Shown in pieces: positions 9,001 to 21,953 of a stretch of DNA of 64,000 nucleotides. The stretch is from Glossina fuscipes (lineage: Eukaryota; Arthropoda; Insecta; Diptera; Glossinidae), in NCBI RefSeq assembly GCF_014805625.2, contig NW_023998439.1, positions 96,726 through 160,725 on the forward strand, given 5' to 3'. A program made the position numbers and the translations under genes. The notes below the pieces were generated by a model. That model had not been told where the DNA came from, did not search any database, and saw only the letters and a program-made list of their open reading frames with translations. The first letter of the stretch is position 1; the number at the start of each line of letters is the position of its first letter.

Positions 9001-10876
9001 ACTACCGTTATATTCATATTACATCTGCATTGCAGTCGGTTTTCACCATGTAATGCCACGTTGGGTTTTAATTTAACGCTACATTAAATATAAAATATGC
9101 CAATAGCGTTTTAATGCATTCAGTCAGTAACCAAGTATACGCATACGATGAACATATAGTGCATTTTATTGGTTCATGCATTTTAATCATCATCATGTGC
9201 ATGGTAAGAAGAAAATGTTTGTCTTGCATAATATTTACTTCACAATTAACTATTTTTCAATATCGAGCGCAACTGGTACTAGTAAAATTGATAATAACAC
9301 TATTGTACTGTTGGGACGATATCTCTAATCTCTATTATCCTTAATATATATATATATATATATGAAATTTCAAGCATCTATCTACAAACTGCTTCATACT
9401 ATTTCTGTAATTTACATACATAATGGACAACAAACGAATCACTTTTGCATTGTATGTAATGAGCGACTAATGAAGGCATAGTACGATGCAATTAATTGCG
9501 CTGTGGTGGTTTCCTTCAAATCAACGCAATACAGTTTGTTCTTTGTGTAGTGCAAACGTAGATTGGATGCAATTACAATATTATTTGATATCTGTTTACA
9601 ATTTCATCAAAATTTTTAATGAGCTGGCAGAAGGGAGGATACTGCTTAGATGTAAATGGAAAAAGAAACTGTTCTCCCTTTTTCTTATTAAACAGAGAGT
9701 ATGAACCGCAACGCAATGATACGCGCTGTGCGGGTGCCATTGGCCACCAATAAAAGTACGATTTGACGGAAAATAGATTTGCTTGTATAGTGTCTAAGAT
9801 AATTATTTCTTTAGTGATGTATTGCAATCTCTCCGAGAAAAAGACTGGATGTCTTTAGTCACTAGTAGAAAAATATTACTGATAGTATGTTTGAAACAAT
9901 GAATGACTGGCAGAAAAAGTCATACGACCGACAGCTTTTTTAGGGACAGTGATGTTTACTGTGAAGTGCCAGACAAACGTGGGTAGCTATGCAGGCGTTA
10001 GAATCCTAGTATAATAATATAGCTGGCCTGCAATATAAATGAGTGTAATTCCACTTTATAGGCTTATGAGTGAATTGCGCCTATGGGCATTTAAAACAGG
10101 AAATAGACGCATCTATAAATCAAAAGAGGCTTAAGACTTGGACATGTCTTGTGTTTGGAAAATGCCCTTCCTTGATACGTACGATGCCTCAAAAATTCAT
10201 CATATTGGTTTATTAAAAAATAAAGAGAGGTAGGATGTAGTTATGGGCTTTTATAATATATTGCGACCTGCTAAAACCGATCGGAACCGTCACGAGCGAA
10301 TGCGTTATTGCGGACGCTTTTACGCGAAATATTGGAGGATAAACGGACAGAACGTGTAGAGAAATGCGGTCAAACAATTTTGCAACACGATAGCGTTCGA
10401 GAGAGAATTAGGAGGGAGCGAAAGAGCATTAGGTTACAGTGCTAAACGAAGGCTGAGTTGAAGCACTCAGAGGGCCTCCGTTCTTACTAGAGTTAGAGAG
10501 AGGTAAAAAATGGATCAATCTTTGCGTAGCATTTAAAGATCAACGATCGTTTTCGCAACGTGAGACTCATATGTTATTAGAAAGACCGAAAAAACGGTAG
10601 TGGATAGCGAGAGGCACTCACTATTCTAAAAGTGCCTCATTTTCCAAACAATTATTTTAAAACTTGCTAATAACCTTACTGAACCTTACTGGAATTTTCA
10701 TTCAGAACAACTTATCAACTTGTCAGAATATTTTGCAAACTGAAGGGAATGTGGGAATTTAATGGAAATGCCTCTATATTGCATGGAAGTTTTATTCTTC
10801 CAATTAATACGATGAAGAAATTCACTTCGTTAGATAGTAATAATAATGTGCAAAGTTGTTCTCTAATACTTTTTAT
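6061..10876. other. Long non-coding stretch
   Basis: No gene is recognised over about 4.8 kb. Points of note: a (TA)n run at 9343-9363; a moderately GC-rich patch at 10260-10560 rich in CG dinucleotides and GAGAG motifs, which could be an old transposon piece or a regulatory or promoter segment; and an 88-codon open stretch at 8422-8688 (plus) with protein-like composition but no recognised family. The rest is ordinary AT-rich DNA. Confidence 0.4.
8422..8688 (+). CDS. Unidentified open reading stretch, possibly an exon or gene remnant
   Basis: An open stretch of 88 codons ending in TAA. It lacks an ATG near its start (the preceding codon is a stop, and the first usable codon is TTG), so it would have to be a terminal exon or a fragment. 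The predicted peptide has a hydrophobic first half (VIDIVIAGGVKGSLLTLNLG) and an amphipathic acidic-basic second half (CEEAEERIHKQAQF). I do not recognise it. Open stretches of this length occur by chance in AT-rich DNA, so only its composition makes it worth listing. Confidence 0.2.
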
Positions 10877-11706
10877 TATATCCTACACGACTTGTGGTAA
10901 AGGATATATTAAGTTAGTGCGGCCCACTATAATACACAGAAGGGCTTAAGATGGACCTATCTTTTATTATACCGATCGATTCAGTATCATAATTTGAATT
11001 GAGCTACGCCTGTCCGTCCGTCTCATGTGATGTCCGTGTGAATTTCTGCTCAAGATTTAGCTCGCAATTTTTGAGATGTTTTGACCTTTTGACCCAAGAA
11101 GGAATGCTATTGAAAATGGTTCGGAGAGGTTCACTTTTGCAATCACTCCCCCATGTAACACACTATTGCGAAAGGTCGTTGTAGGGAAAAAAATTGTAAT
11201 TTTCAAAATTTCTCGGCAAAAGTGGCTATGTGTTGGGGCAATTTTTGAACCTACTCTCATATAACGAAAACTAAAGTTTATACGACAAAAAGGTGAAACG
11301 ATGAAAATTATATCACAATAGCAATTTAACATAAGATAGTTGTCTGTGCCAAGTTTGGACCATCTCAGCCTATTTTTTCGTTCACGAAAATTGATCTTTT
11401 GTGGAGCAGAAAAGTCTAAGTTTCAATACGTGGTGATCGAAACTGACCCATAATATAATAGTAATTTCATACAAAAATGAACTCTACAAAATTTAGACAG
11501 TCTACGCCTATTTTTGCATACAGCCCTATGTAAGGGTTAAACGTTTGCGTTTTGGGCTCCTTTTCAAATAAATACGCGCATGAAAAACATAACTAAAAGA
11601 TATAATTTTTGTGTGCTATAATAAAAATAAGAATTGCGTTAGACAATGTGGTATAGGGTGTTTAATGGTAGACGTTGCCTTCCCGACTATAATGTTCTTG
11701 CTTGTT
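10877..11706 (+). repeat. Mini-me-like dispersed repeat, long form (subtype A)
   Basis: This copy begins with TATATCCTACACGA, a version of the TATACCCTACACCA head seen at 12178. It carries the proto-microsatellite TGTCCGTCCGTC near 11010, followed by a conserved segment around CGCAATTTTTGAGATGTTTTGA and ATTGAAAATGG. It runs on through about 500 bp shared with the inverted copy at 55000-55740. It ends in GTGGTATAGGGTGT and TTCCCGACTATAATGTTCTTGCTTGTT. The CCTACACC-type head and GGTGTAGG-type end are inverted with respect to each other. The (GTCY)n block and the ACTTGTT end resemble the mini-me elements of Diptera. It has no coding capacity; the short ORFs inside it are incidental. Confidence 0.7.
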
Positions 11707-12177
11707 ATATAAAAAATGTTGTCGCTTTGTAAATCCTTTCATCACATTTATGCACATTATACAATTTTTTGCTTTCAATAACCCACTACTACTACTACTA
11801 CTACAACAAAAATGTTGACCGTTTTCGTACTTGCCTACGGGAAAAGTTCATATATTCAAAGCAAAGGATTTTGTATATCGCTTTTAAATATTTCCTGCAA
11901 CTGTTTTGCGGCAGCGAGAGGCGGATAGTTACGATGCGAACTTGATGCAGAAACTATCGTTTCCTATGCTTGGTATAGATTTTTAGATATTCTTGGAGCA
12001 TGCTAACATAACGTAACATAACATAACATGAAGGTGTTCACCACTTTTAAATTTCATTTTAGTCATCATTTAATGAATTTGCGATTTGTTAAATACTGAT
12101 CATAAAAAAGATTTAATTAGCTGCCATTTACTGAAGAGTTAACTTTCTTTGTAAAAATTCTCTAAGCGTCATTTTTA
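11707..12177. other. Spacer with (ACT)n and a TAACA-rich patch
   Basis: No gene. Contains a short (ACT)n run at 11784-11803 and a TAACATAACATAA-type repeat near 12004-12030. Confidence 0.4.
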
Positions 12178-12450
12178 TACCCTACACCAAAGCAAGGATA
12201 TATTAAGTTTGTGCGAATGTATGCAACTTCCAGCAGGACTTGTGAAAAACCCACCTTTTATTACACCAATCGTTCCCGATTGACTCTCTGAATCGATTTA
12301 AACTTCTCCGTCCATGCGTCCGTTTTGTTTTCTTGTGTCCAACCTACAAGCCGCAATTTTTGAGATATTTTGATGAAATCTGGTGCACGGTTTAGATCGG
12401 ATTACTTCGTTACCACTTCCGATATGACGCGTCATTTTGAAAAGTGATTG
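12178..12450 (+). repeat. Mini-me-like dispersed repeat, truncated copy (subtype A)
   Basis: Best-preserved head in the window: TATACCCTACACCA, then GGATATATTAAGTTTGTGCG, ATGTATGCAACTTCCAG, a (GTCY)n-like CCGTCCATGCGTCCG, and CGCAATTTTTGAGATATTTT followed by GATGAAATCTGGTGCACGG. The right-hand part of the long form is missing or too diverged to recognise. Confidence 0.65.
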
Positions 12451-12609
12451 CATGATGGTGCAGTAGCATAGTTCTCTCTCTCTATTTTCCCTTACGCGAT
12501 TTGTCTTGTAATAAGTTGTTAATAATTCAAGAAGCTTCCAAACTCTAATCTATACGAGATTGTCTTGAAAGCATGGCTTCCTGACATTATATAACATTTT
12601 GCTTCTTAC

Positions 12610-12660
12610 CTTTTAAATTGCGGCCACCAATAACTGCGACAATTTGGGCTGTTCCGGTAT
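12610..12660 (-). CDS. Candidate 51-nt internal coding exon of an unidentified gene
   Basis: On the minus strand this GC-richer segment is preceded by a strong acceptor (ATTTTTCTTTCAG) and followed by a near-consensus donor (GTAAGAAGC). Its 51 nt are a multiple of three. In the frame with phase-1 introns on both sides it encodes TGTAQIVAVIGGRNLKG, a hydrophobic strand followed by a Gly-Arg turn of the kind seen in beta-sheet domains; that domain reading is inference only. A symmetric phase 1-1 exon can be included or skipped without breaking the frame. No neighbouring exon is identified with confidence, so the host gene would have very long introns. A chance match is possible but less likely given the splice sites, frame and composition together. 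Confidence 0.5.
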
Positions 12661-13950
12661 CTGAAAGAAAAATATCAACTTGTTATTACTTGCCGATCAA
12701 AAAAAAAAAAAAAGAAGTGCACAAATATGTTTGATTTTTCTAATCCAAGATATTGCGGACAAACTTATTTCGTAACATAATTAAAAATTAATATCTAAAG
12801 TTATTGGTAATGGTGATGATAAAAGTCTTTGCCAAACTTGAGGTTAGCTAGAGTCTATGTGTGCGAAGAAAAGTCTTATTTATGAGATAAATTTACTAAC
12901 GAGACCAGAGTAATTGTCGATTTATTTGCTCATTAAAAACTTGATATCTACGATCAGGGTAATAATTTTTAATAAATAGACAAAGTTTCCGTAACATACA
13001 AAAAAATTGTTTTATTCAAATTAGCATCGCAAAGAATAACCGCACTCTGGTAAGATGAGGTAGAACTTTAAAAAGATATTTTCACAGTTATATCGTAACA
13101 TAACTGGTTATTTAAAGCCAGAATGAGCTGAAAGCCACGTTCCCATTAAGTTTTTGTGTTTTATTATCGTAGTAGAGATTTTTGTTTTCTTTTTTTCTTG
13201 CTTTATTGAAATTTATGTTTTCAAGCATTGCTGCAAACTATAAATTGGAAGCCTTAACCTTGCCCTACATATTACGCTTTGCGGGCGTATATTTATGCAA
13301 ATATATGCAAGCAAACACATAAATTTTACACGTGCGTAACTTTAATCATAAGACATATTGTAGGTGTAGATGGTGAAAGCGTTCTTTGATATATTAAATG
13401 CGTATATGCACCTGCTGTTCAAAATGAATCATGAAAACTTTATTTACCGCAGTTATATGATAATTAAAAGCAAGAAAACAAAGGAGAAGCAAGTTAGATA
13501 TTAATTTGAGAACAAATATTGAATACTTGCCGTTTCAAGCAATGTCTTTATCAATCTGTCGTTTATGACTATTTCCAACTAACGGTTCGAGTAATGTGTA
13601 AAAGGAAGCCGCCCAAGAGATATGCAATGAAATTATATATGCATCGGATTGATTTCTTCAAATGATATATATATGTGTACCTATACATTATGTACGCAGA
13701 GGCTTGAAAACTAAAGTAATCTGCGTATAATCTGTATAATAAGCGACTTATACACAATAAATTATTAATAAAAGCAGACTCCACGTATATGAAGTTGTCT
13801 TTAGGTAGCACTACCATCAAGTTTTTAAAAAACAAACAAAACCTATATGTAAGTTGTGTCAAGACAAATTAGTTTATATAATGAAAAGTCAATTGAAAGA
13901 TTTTCTTTACCTATCTGGGTGCACGTTAAGCCCTAAAAGCAAATAGTTTT
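12661..13950. other. Non-coding AT-rich stretch
   Basis: No gene recognised. A 22-nt segment at 13911-13932 (minus) sits between acceptor-like and donor-like sequences, but it is too short and not a multiple of three, so it was not called. Confidence 0.35.
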
Positions 13951-14260
13951 TATACTTTACGTCAGTGATTGTACAAGGATGCAAGGGTGCAAGTCCCAGA
14001 AGGACTTGAGGTAGACTTCTCGTTTCCCTCTTTTCTCTTGTGTTCAATTTACAGGTCGCAATTTTTTAGATGTTCTAAGCAAATGCATGCTACACTGGTA
14101 TGCTTTCGAACAATTTTTGGACCAAGCCCCATGTAACACATTATTTTAGAGAGTGCTTCTATGAATAACTATATTAAAAGAAATGATCCAGAGTATCTAG
14201 TGGTGGGCCGCGTCCGTACATAGAATTTTTACTTGTTATACTTGACTTTTTATTAGCAAA
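13951..14260 (+). repeat. Mini-me-like dispersed repeat, internally shortened copy (subtype A)
   Basis: Head TATACTTTACG, then GCAAGTCCCAGAAGGACTTG, the block TTGTGTTCAATTTACAGGTC followed by GCAATTTTTTAGATG, CCATGTAACACATTATTTT, and an end GTGGTGGGCCGCGTCC followed by ACTTGTTATAC. Same block order as the other copies, with the middle missing. Confidence 0.6.
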
Positions 14261-15664
14261 AAAGTTTACGGCAGCCCACTAACAACTAAAGACGACAATG
14301 AATAATAATAATTTAGTAGATATAGTAGAATAAAATATTAATTGAATTGTTACGCTAACCGGTCAATGGTGAAAAAAGAATAGACTTTAATTGGAAATTT
14401 GTCTTATTCTTCAAAAGTTCACATCTACATCTGTCGTCGAAGTGAATCAATTGCCTCCGTAATTTATTTTCAGTTAACAGCATACGCAAACTAACACAAT
14501 TCTCTAAATCTATATATATTTAACAATGTAAAAGTCGACGCAATTTTATTATCAAGAAGATAATTTCCTTCGATAAGCTATATGGATGGTTCACGTGCTA
14601 AATCGATTAACTCCATTTTTGGAATTTTATTAAATTTTAATATCAAAGCAGGAGCTAACTGTACATATTCAAAACGAATTTCTCTAATTAAAAGTAGTAA
14701 CACCACTAAATGGCAAAATGGTTTTGGCCACTGAATAATAAATAATTTATTTATAATATTTTATCATTTTTCTCAACTTCTTGCTTTACGGAGATAATCG
14801 ATTTGACAAATGAAGCATCCATATATATCTCTTGGTTCATTGAACTTCATATCGTGGCTGTCATAGTTTCCTTAAAACTACTTTATAACGGAATTAGGTT
14901 TTATATGAAAAATAAATGAATAAGCAAATGAATGAATGAATAAATAAATAAACACATATGTGTATGTGTGTAAAATACAATAATTAAATAAATCAATAAT
15001 TTATATAAATATGTTTAATTATTTGATTTAACTAAACTTAAGCTTTATTTATTTAACTGATTCCCTTCACTAAATTTAATAGCTACGCATCGTTATATCT
15101 TCGATCTAGAAAATAAATTTTTGTTTCCTCAATTTATTGCGTTTCGAAACTGTATTAAGCAATCGCTTCGCAAACGTTATCGCATCCGTATATTACGTAG
15201 CGTTGTTTCGCTATCTTTCTGGGTCATCGTGGAAATTGCAATTTCGGTTGCACGTTTTGTTTTTGTAGTTAACTGCTAACTTTTGCTTTTTCCCTGCATG
15301 ACCTTGTAAAATCCCAGATGGATAACACAATTCCAATGCTTTGAGAAAAACGCACAAAACAAAAAAAAAAGAAAAGAAAAACCGTCGTTTCAATCGTAAA
15401 TTTAAATAAAAATTCTTTTTTATACAAAATCTTTTCATGCATATGTATGTATGTGGTGTTATAAACAGCACAAATCTGTAAATTAATTCAATGGCGCCCA
15501 TTTATTTGCACTATACTGTGCAGGGACGTTTTTTTTTTAATAAAAACTGTAGTTCGTCTGTCTCTTCTTCTTATCAAAACTGTTTTCTTTTAAATGTGTT
15601 TTGAAAAATTTGTATACATTTTCTTTTTTACTGGAATATGAATGAAAGACTATACTTCTTCTTC

Positions 15665-15707
<43 letters not shown>

Positions 15708-16744
15708 GCTTATTGCTTGTGCTCGTTTTCAAAAGCGCATAGAGCACTCATTTGAATATATTTGTTAAGTATTACTTTCGCTCGCTTCTTTTATCAAAAG
15801 TGCGGAAAGAATTCCTGCAATGTATTTATTGTGTTCATTTGTTTAAGGTACTACTACTGATGGAAAATTGCTACAATAAATCATAAATTTATAATACTTG
15901 CAAAAAAACACAAGAGGAAACACTTGCATGATATATACCATTTTAGTCGTCATAATAACAGCGAGAATAAATTCAATGTGTAGTAAGTAATAAAAATACA
16001 TCCACCGAATGCATTCCATACTCATCACCTGCAGTAAGTAAAGGATATTCGCCCCAAAAACTAATATTTTATTGCCAAGAGATATATGCAGTCTTACCCC
16101 AGCAATCAGCAAGATCCGCACTCTATGTAGAACTCTTATTAAGCTCTCTGATGACACCTGCTTTTAGTTGGATTATGTTCAGCTCTTTCTAAAATAAGAA
16201 TGCGTTTCCAATAAATTGTCTTTAAACACTCGTTTCTATCTCCCACAAAATGTACGCAATAGTTGACTATTTAAGTAAATAAAATACTTTGACAATTAAA
16301 GCTGACTGCTACGTCGGGGTAATTTGTTCATGATTACGCTTCATTACAGTTAGGCATGAACTGTCAAATTCACTGTTAACCAAAGTGATAAACCGTAACA
16401 CCGGTCACCCTTTGCATGAAAATTGTACGTTTCTCCTGATTAAGACATTTATTGCTTAGCATATTATTACAACACTTATAACGTTAACGTTTGCTAAATT
16501 TCATTAACTCGTCCGTTACACCATAAATTATTAATGAATATACAATGAAATCAACATTGTCCCAACACGTAGGCATATTAAATTTGTTCTTCTCTTTGCA
16601 CGAACCGGATCTAGTAGGCAGAGCATTGTAATTTTCGCCAACAGACCTAAGTGAGGATTCAACGGAAAATACATTTCCAAAATGAAATGAATAAACCGTC
16701 CATTTATTATGAAACAATGGTAATGAAAGCAAGTGGAGGGTAGA
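14261..16744. other. Non-coding AT-rich stretch
   Basis: No gene recognised. It contains a (GAAT/AAAT)n patch at 14925-14955 and the (TTA)n microsatellite listed separately. Open stretches on the minus strand (15211-15501, 15843-16157, 16484-16797) show no recognisable domain and look like chance. Confidence 0.4.
15658..15707. repeat. (TTA)n microsatellite
   Basis: Nearly pure TTA/ATT trinucleotide run preceded by CTTCTTCTT. Confidence 0.95.
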
Positions 16745-17447
16745 AGTAGACTAAATTGAAGAAGATTGTATCCGCCGGTATTTGATACCCATATCAAGGG
16801 TCGTGTAACGAAAAAATCAGTTCATTATGTCGCGACGTCCGAGATATTTAATTTGGCGCTAACACACTTAACTTTTCGTGTTCTATTCTCCAAGTTTTTT
16901 TATTTGATACCCATGTCGTTGGTAATATTAAGAACCGATCTTTAGACAGATAATATATCTGCATTTGAGGAGTGTACAAAATAGTTCTAAACATTCTGTC
17001 TTGTTTGCCTTATGATAATTAAATATAAAACCTCAAAAAAGTGAAGAACAAAGCCAAGTTAATCGCTTGTAATTTTGGATGAGCATGGGCCGATTTTTTA
17101 AATTTTCAACCTAAAAATTTTAGCTTTTTAACTTTCATAATTTCCGAGTAACACAAATTTTTGTTAAAAAAAAAAACGAAGTTACGTTCAGCTTACTGTG
17201 TTCCACTGTGAGCTCCTGCTCTGACCAATTTGGTCCATCTTCAATATCAACCTGCTTGCAAAAAGTTCTAATGTCTCTACCAAAATTTTTAACCGACATC
17301 TTCATTTTTCACGACCAGGCGAATGCCAATAACAACCATCGCACAAATGGACACACATGGCTTGATCAATTCAGAATTTCACGCCGAACACGAATATGTA
17401 CACTTCATAGGGTCTCTGAAGCTTCCTTCTGGGTGTTACATACTTCT
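16745..17447 (-). repeat. Mini-me-like dispersed repeat (subtype B), inverted
   Basis: On the minus strand this reads TATGTAACACCCAGAAGGAAG, GACCCTATGAAGTGTACATA, CATTCGCC, AAATTTTGGTAGAGACATTA, TTGAAGATGGACCAAATTGG, then a tail with CGGAAATTATGAAAGTTAAA and ACATGGGTATCAAATAAAA. The last two blocks recur in the plus-strand copy at 43940-44575, which defines a subtype distinct from the 10.9 and 55 kb copies. The left boundary is uncertain. Confidence 0.6.
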
Positions 17448-20400
17448 ATGAAAACAAACAAACTGAGTAACAGTATGAGTATGAGGGTGAGTTTGGGGAT
17501 GGATACAAAAAGAGGGGAAAAATTTTTCAGTTTTTTTTTTTTTAAATGGAGATGAAACAAAGTTCAGCGGTTCTACATGTGCACATATACATATCAGTGG
17601 CGTGTTGCTCGAACGAGCCCGGAGCTAAGTCATGCCCCATTTCAATTTTGTTTTTTTTTTAAATTCATATACTTGCTAAGCTTTCTTATGTAACGCGGCA
17701 TGCTCTTAAACTTCTAAGAAATTCCAATAAAAAGGCAAGAAAGTAAACAGTTGGATGGACAGATGAATTTTTAATTACAAAGATGTGTAATATGGTTTTT
17801 AAAGGGCAAAATCCATATGGATAAATTGACGATGGATTAAAAATTCTTTGCAAAAAATTTACATTTTTACGCGATATATGAAGAATATGTTACGAGTTAC
17901 AAAGGGAATTGTTAAATTGCTCGGCTATTGCTATGCTATTTTCAATTTTTCAGTGATGGATACAAAATTATGCAGAAAATATCTCTACACTTAGTGAATA
18001 TTGGAAATTTCATTCACATCAATAAATTTCTTTAATTCCATTATGAACAATACTTTTTTCACATTCCTCTTGTAAAGAATTAAAGAGGAAAACATAAATT
18101 TATTGAGAAAAAGGATAATAACAATTATTATTTTTATGGGTATACATGTGTTTGCGATATGTTTGCGTAAACATAAAATTTTATGTTTATTGAAATCATA
18201 AAGACTTAAAAATAAATAAACAAACCAACAAACATATAGGTATTTAGGTAACGGTACTTGGTGTTTACGTAAAATATAACTTTTATGCTGGCTTAGGAGA
18301 AAAGAGGAAAATCGTAGAGAGTTCAGAGAGCTATAGTGGAGGATTAGAAACATTTGATAAAACAAAAAACAAAAGTCGAAGAGAGCTATGTATGTATGTA
18401 TGCATGTATGTATGTAGTAGAGCACATTTAGGAAAAACTTGCAAATTAATGCAATAATAATGAAATTATATGAAAACATGAACATTATGTATATATATGT
18501 ATATATATGTATATATGTATGCAAGTATTTCTCTTTTAATCGTTAGGCTTAAATTTATACAATAAACTAAAATAAAGTGAAAATTTAAGTTTTCAAAAAC
18601 AATTTTATTCACATGTACGTGCACAAGTAATAATACAGTTAGGGCAACGACACGAAAATTGCTATCAGAAATAAAATTGTTGTTGAATAAATGCCAGCAA
18701 AAGCACGTGTACGCTATTGATAGGGATTTTGAGCGATTACAAATAAATATATATATATATATATATATTTGCTAATGTGTGCTTACGAACTTAATTTCAA
18801 TGCTCGTCGTCTAAAGGTTAATAATATAGGAAAACGAATTTTTATTATTACACCTTCAGGAAATATGGTGATAAAGTATTCTTTCCAGTTCGTTAATAAA
18901 AATTGGACGGATTACGTTTATGAGATACATATACATTTGTATGGTACATAGCCCATAGCGATAGTTGTTATTCAAAGCTCATATACCTTCTGTTACCGTG
19001 ATACACACACGTTTTAAAGACGATCTTGTTCGACAAAAAGTACTTAAGAGCCTAAAGACAAGCTTTCCTTTTCGCAGTTTCTTTTTGCGATGCAAGAAAA
19101 CTTAATGGAATAAAAATATTCGAAAAAGTTGCTAAGCAGTTAAGTGTCAAAAATATAAAAATATGGATCCTCATCGGTTTTAACGCAACACTATTTTTCG
19201 AAAAAATTGATTTACCGGATTAGATAAGTAAAAAAATCTTCGGGCAAGACGTTAGGTTATAATTTCCCAGTAGCGATTTCTATGACTAACTTTGTCTTCT
19301 CGGCGCGTTTGGGAGAGAACTTTTTTTCACGTAACTAACTTTTTTTTTCCCATATTCTTGAAGTCGCAATGGATTTATTAAGCAAATAAAACAAATTGAT
19401 TTTCTGAAAAATCTAGAGAGACGTTCCCTCTCAAAAACCGATTAGTATGCATTCTATAGAAAATGTCCATTCAAATGTATGACTTGGTAACTATCCTATG
19501 TGGTAAATGATCTTCAAATGACATTGTCTTTGCTATGTTGCATTCATAGAATGAAGTATTATGTATGATCTGTTGCTTACGCAACATGTGACGCCTGAAT
19601 GATCCTCGTACAATGCACATTCTGATTATAATAAAGTATTTACACTGGTGTGCTCGGCAGAAGACTTCCATTAGGTTCGTTCATCTAGCTTTAGAAATGT
19701 GTTCTGCAAGCAGGTAAAATGATATATCGTTGTATGGATTCGCGACACTACTGAACTACTGGAGACATATATAGTATTAGCTTTTTATACAAGAATTTTT
19801 AATTGTCTGCGCATGTAACTGTAATCGTCAAAGTAGAAAGAGGAGAAGAACTGATGTCCTTCATTTCTTTGGATGAAACCAAATTTCTTTCTTCTTATAA
19901 AATAGAAAATACAGTTAAGTCAATAAATATTCTTAAGCGCAGGGGGTATTCATTCATTCAGGTATTCATCTTTTGACTAACGTTGTTTTTCCTTAAACTT
20001 CTTAAGAAATCTTAATTTTGGCATTTATTGAAATAAATAAATTTCTCTTTAATTTCTATGTATGCATGATATGTAGCAAAATAAATATATGGTCTGCAGA
20101 GAAAAGTTTTCGAGAAGAACAATAACTAAATAACTTTTCAAGTAAGCCTCACAGAGCATATATAAATGCAGTTTTATGCGTGTATTGCAGCGGCTATAAA
20201 GATAGTGAAGTGAAAGTGTTTGGATGGGAAATATTAAAAGCTTATGTCTGAATAGTGCTAAGCCTTAAGAGAAGGTGCACCGATTCACCTACTATTTATG
20301 TACACTTGAATTGAAAAACCCTATGCTTCATCTTCAAGGCATTATCCTCTCAGGAGGCCTTGTGGGCTTCTCGAAATACAATGAGATTTGCCCTCGCTTC

Positions 20401-21915
20401 TAATGCTGGCTTTTCTTACCTAATATCATTGTTTTCCTTACACTTCCTGCACTTGAAAAATAGCTCGAACTTATTAATTTTTACTAGAAGTGTTTCAATA
20501 GATGTTCAATCGTTTTTGACTCAAATCACATGGACTAGGATTTTTTTTTTTTTTACAATAAGCTTTCTTCAGCTGGATTAATTCCTTTTATTCAGAAGCA
20601 TTTAACTGCTCCAGGATGTCGCGGCTGCTAACACTCATTCGACATTGTCCAAAATTTTATGATTAATTGATTGGCGGCATCCACTGTGAGATACTTTTTG
20701 AGATAAAACTTGGAAGCTGGGTAATCACTTTTTTAAGGACCCAAAATTCTACGTCTGAGTACTCAAACCTAAAACTTTGAAATTTCTAAGGCTTTCAAGT
20801 AGCCACCTTTGAAATGATGATCGAACAGATCAGTTCTGTGAATCACATATTGTTTGAGTTTGTATCTTTGGCAAAGGGCTTAATACTTTTTTTTGAATTT
20901 TTTATATGCCAGTAGCGGTTAGCGGCTGTTGTGCAACTAATGCCTTTGTGTAACATATGTTCTTTTTGGCGATAAACTTGTGTTGAATGGTTATTTGTTG
21001 TTGTAGAAGGAGTTTATGAATTTTAGTTTAAGAAAACATTTAAGGAAATTGTACTTAAAATATTTTTCTTCCTTAAAAAAACTTATACCTTAAGAATTTC
21101 AATAAAATGTTTAACGATTTACAAGTCGTTCCGTGTAAAGAGCGTCCGGAGAAAAAGAAAACGAATAGAGATAAAAAAAAAAAAAAAAAACAAACTCACT
21201 AGCATGGCAAAGTTACGCAGCTAATGGATAAGAACCCTTAACTAAAAGAATTTATGGTATTTATACTCTCTGCGATAAAATACGAAAATAATACTTATTG
21301 ATGAGATGTGCGCTTCGGTTCGGATTCCCAACGAAACGAATGTGTCAATAAATTCTTAAGTTTGATAAAGATAATAAAACTTCAAGCGGGGTTGGAATGG
21401 AATGATTGCGAATAGTTTTGTTCAAGTACTTTTGCGTTAAGTTTAGATATGTGTTCGCGAATATGTGTGAATATGTTTGCTTGAACTTTCCTTTATACAT
21501 TAATTTGAAATTAAATTGAATCTGTTATTAAAGTTATAAATTATTATACGTAAATAATGAAAAGCTCAGCAACAAAGTCTTCTACTATGCTTCGCTATGT
21601 AATTACAGAAGCCTTTGTTATTTATTGTGTACTTTACTTAGTTAATTAGCCTGATATGGGGTAAAGTTTAGTTTTGCCGTTGTTCATTTTGCGTTTTGTT
21701 TACGTCCTTTCTATCTATGCGCATATATAGGATGTGTGTTGTATTGTAAAACTTTTGCCTCTTATTGTTCAGGCATTAAATGTCGCCACTAGACTAGAAG
21801 ATATGTTGCATTGTAAATTGTAGCGTACGTACAGTTTATGACTTTTTACTGAAACATATGTAACTACTACTAGTACCACCACCACTGCCACTATTACTGC
21901 TATTGCTACTACTTG

Positions 21916-21953
<38 letters not shown>

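Noticed and set aside
11057..11332. 91-codon minus-strand ORF
   Set aside because: Lies wholly within the antisense of the dispersed repeat at 10877-11706.
13911..13932. 22-nt segment between acceptor-like and donor-like sequences (minus)
   Set aside because: Too short, not a multiple of three, and the sites are weaker than at 12610. Expected by chance in a window of this size.
17208..17555. 115-codon plus-strand ORF
   Set aside because: Antisense of the inverted subtype-B repeat, ending in a T homopolymer.
17991..18524. 177-codon minus-strand open frame
   Set aside because: It starts in TATG/TA microsatellites (Tyr-Ile-His repeats). The rest is AT-driven Phe/Ile/Leu-rich sequence with no domain, best explained by low-complexity composition.
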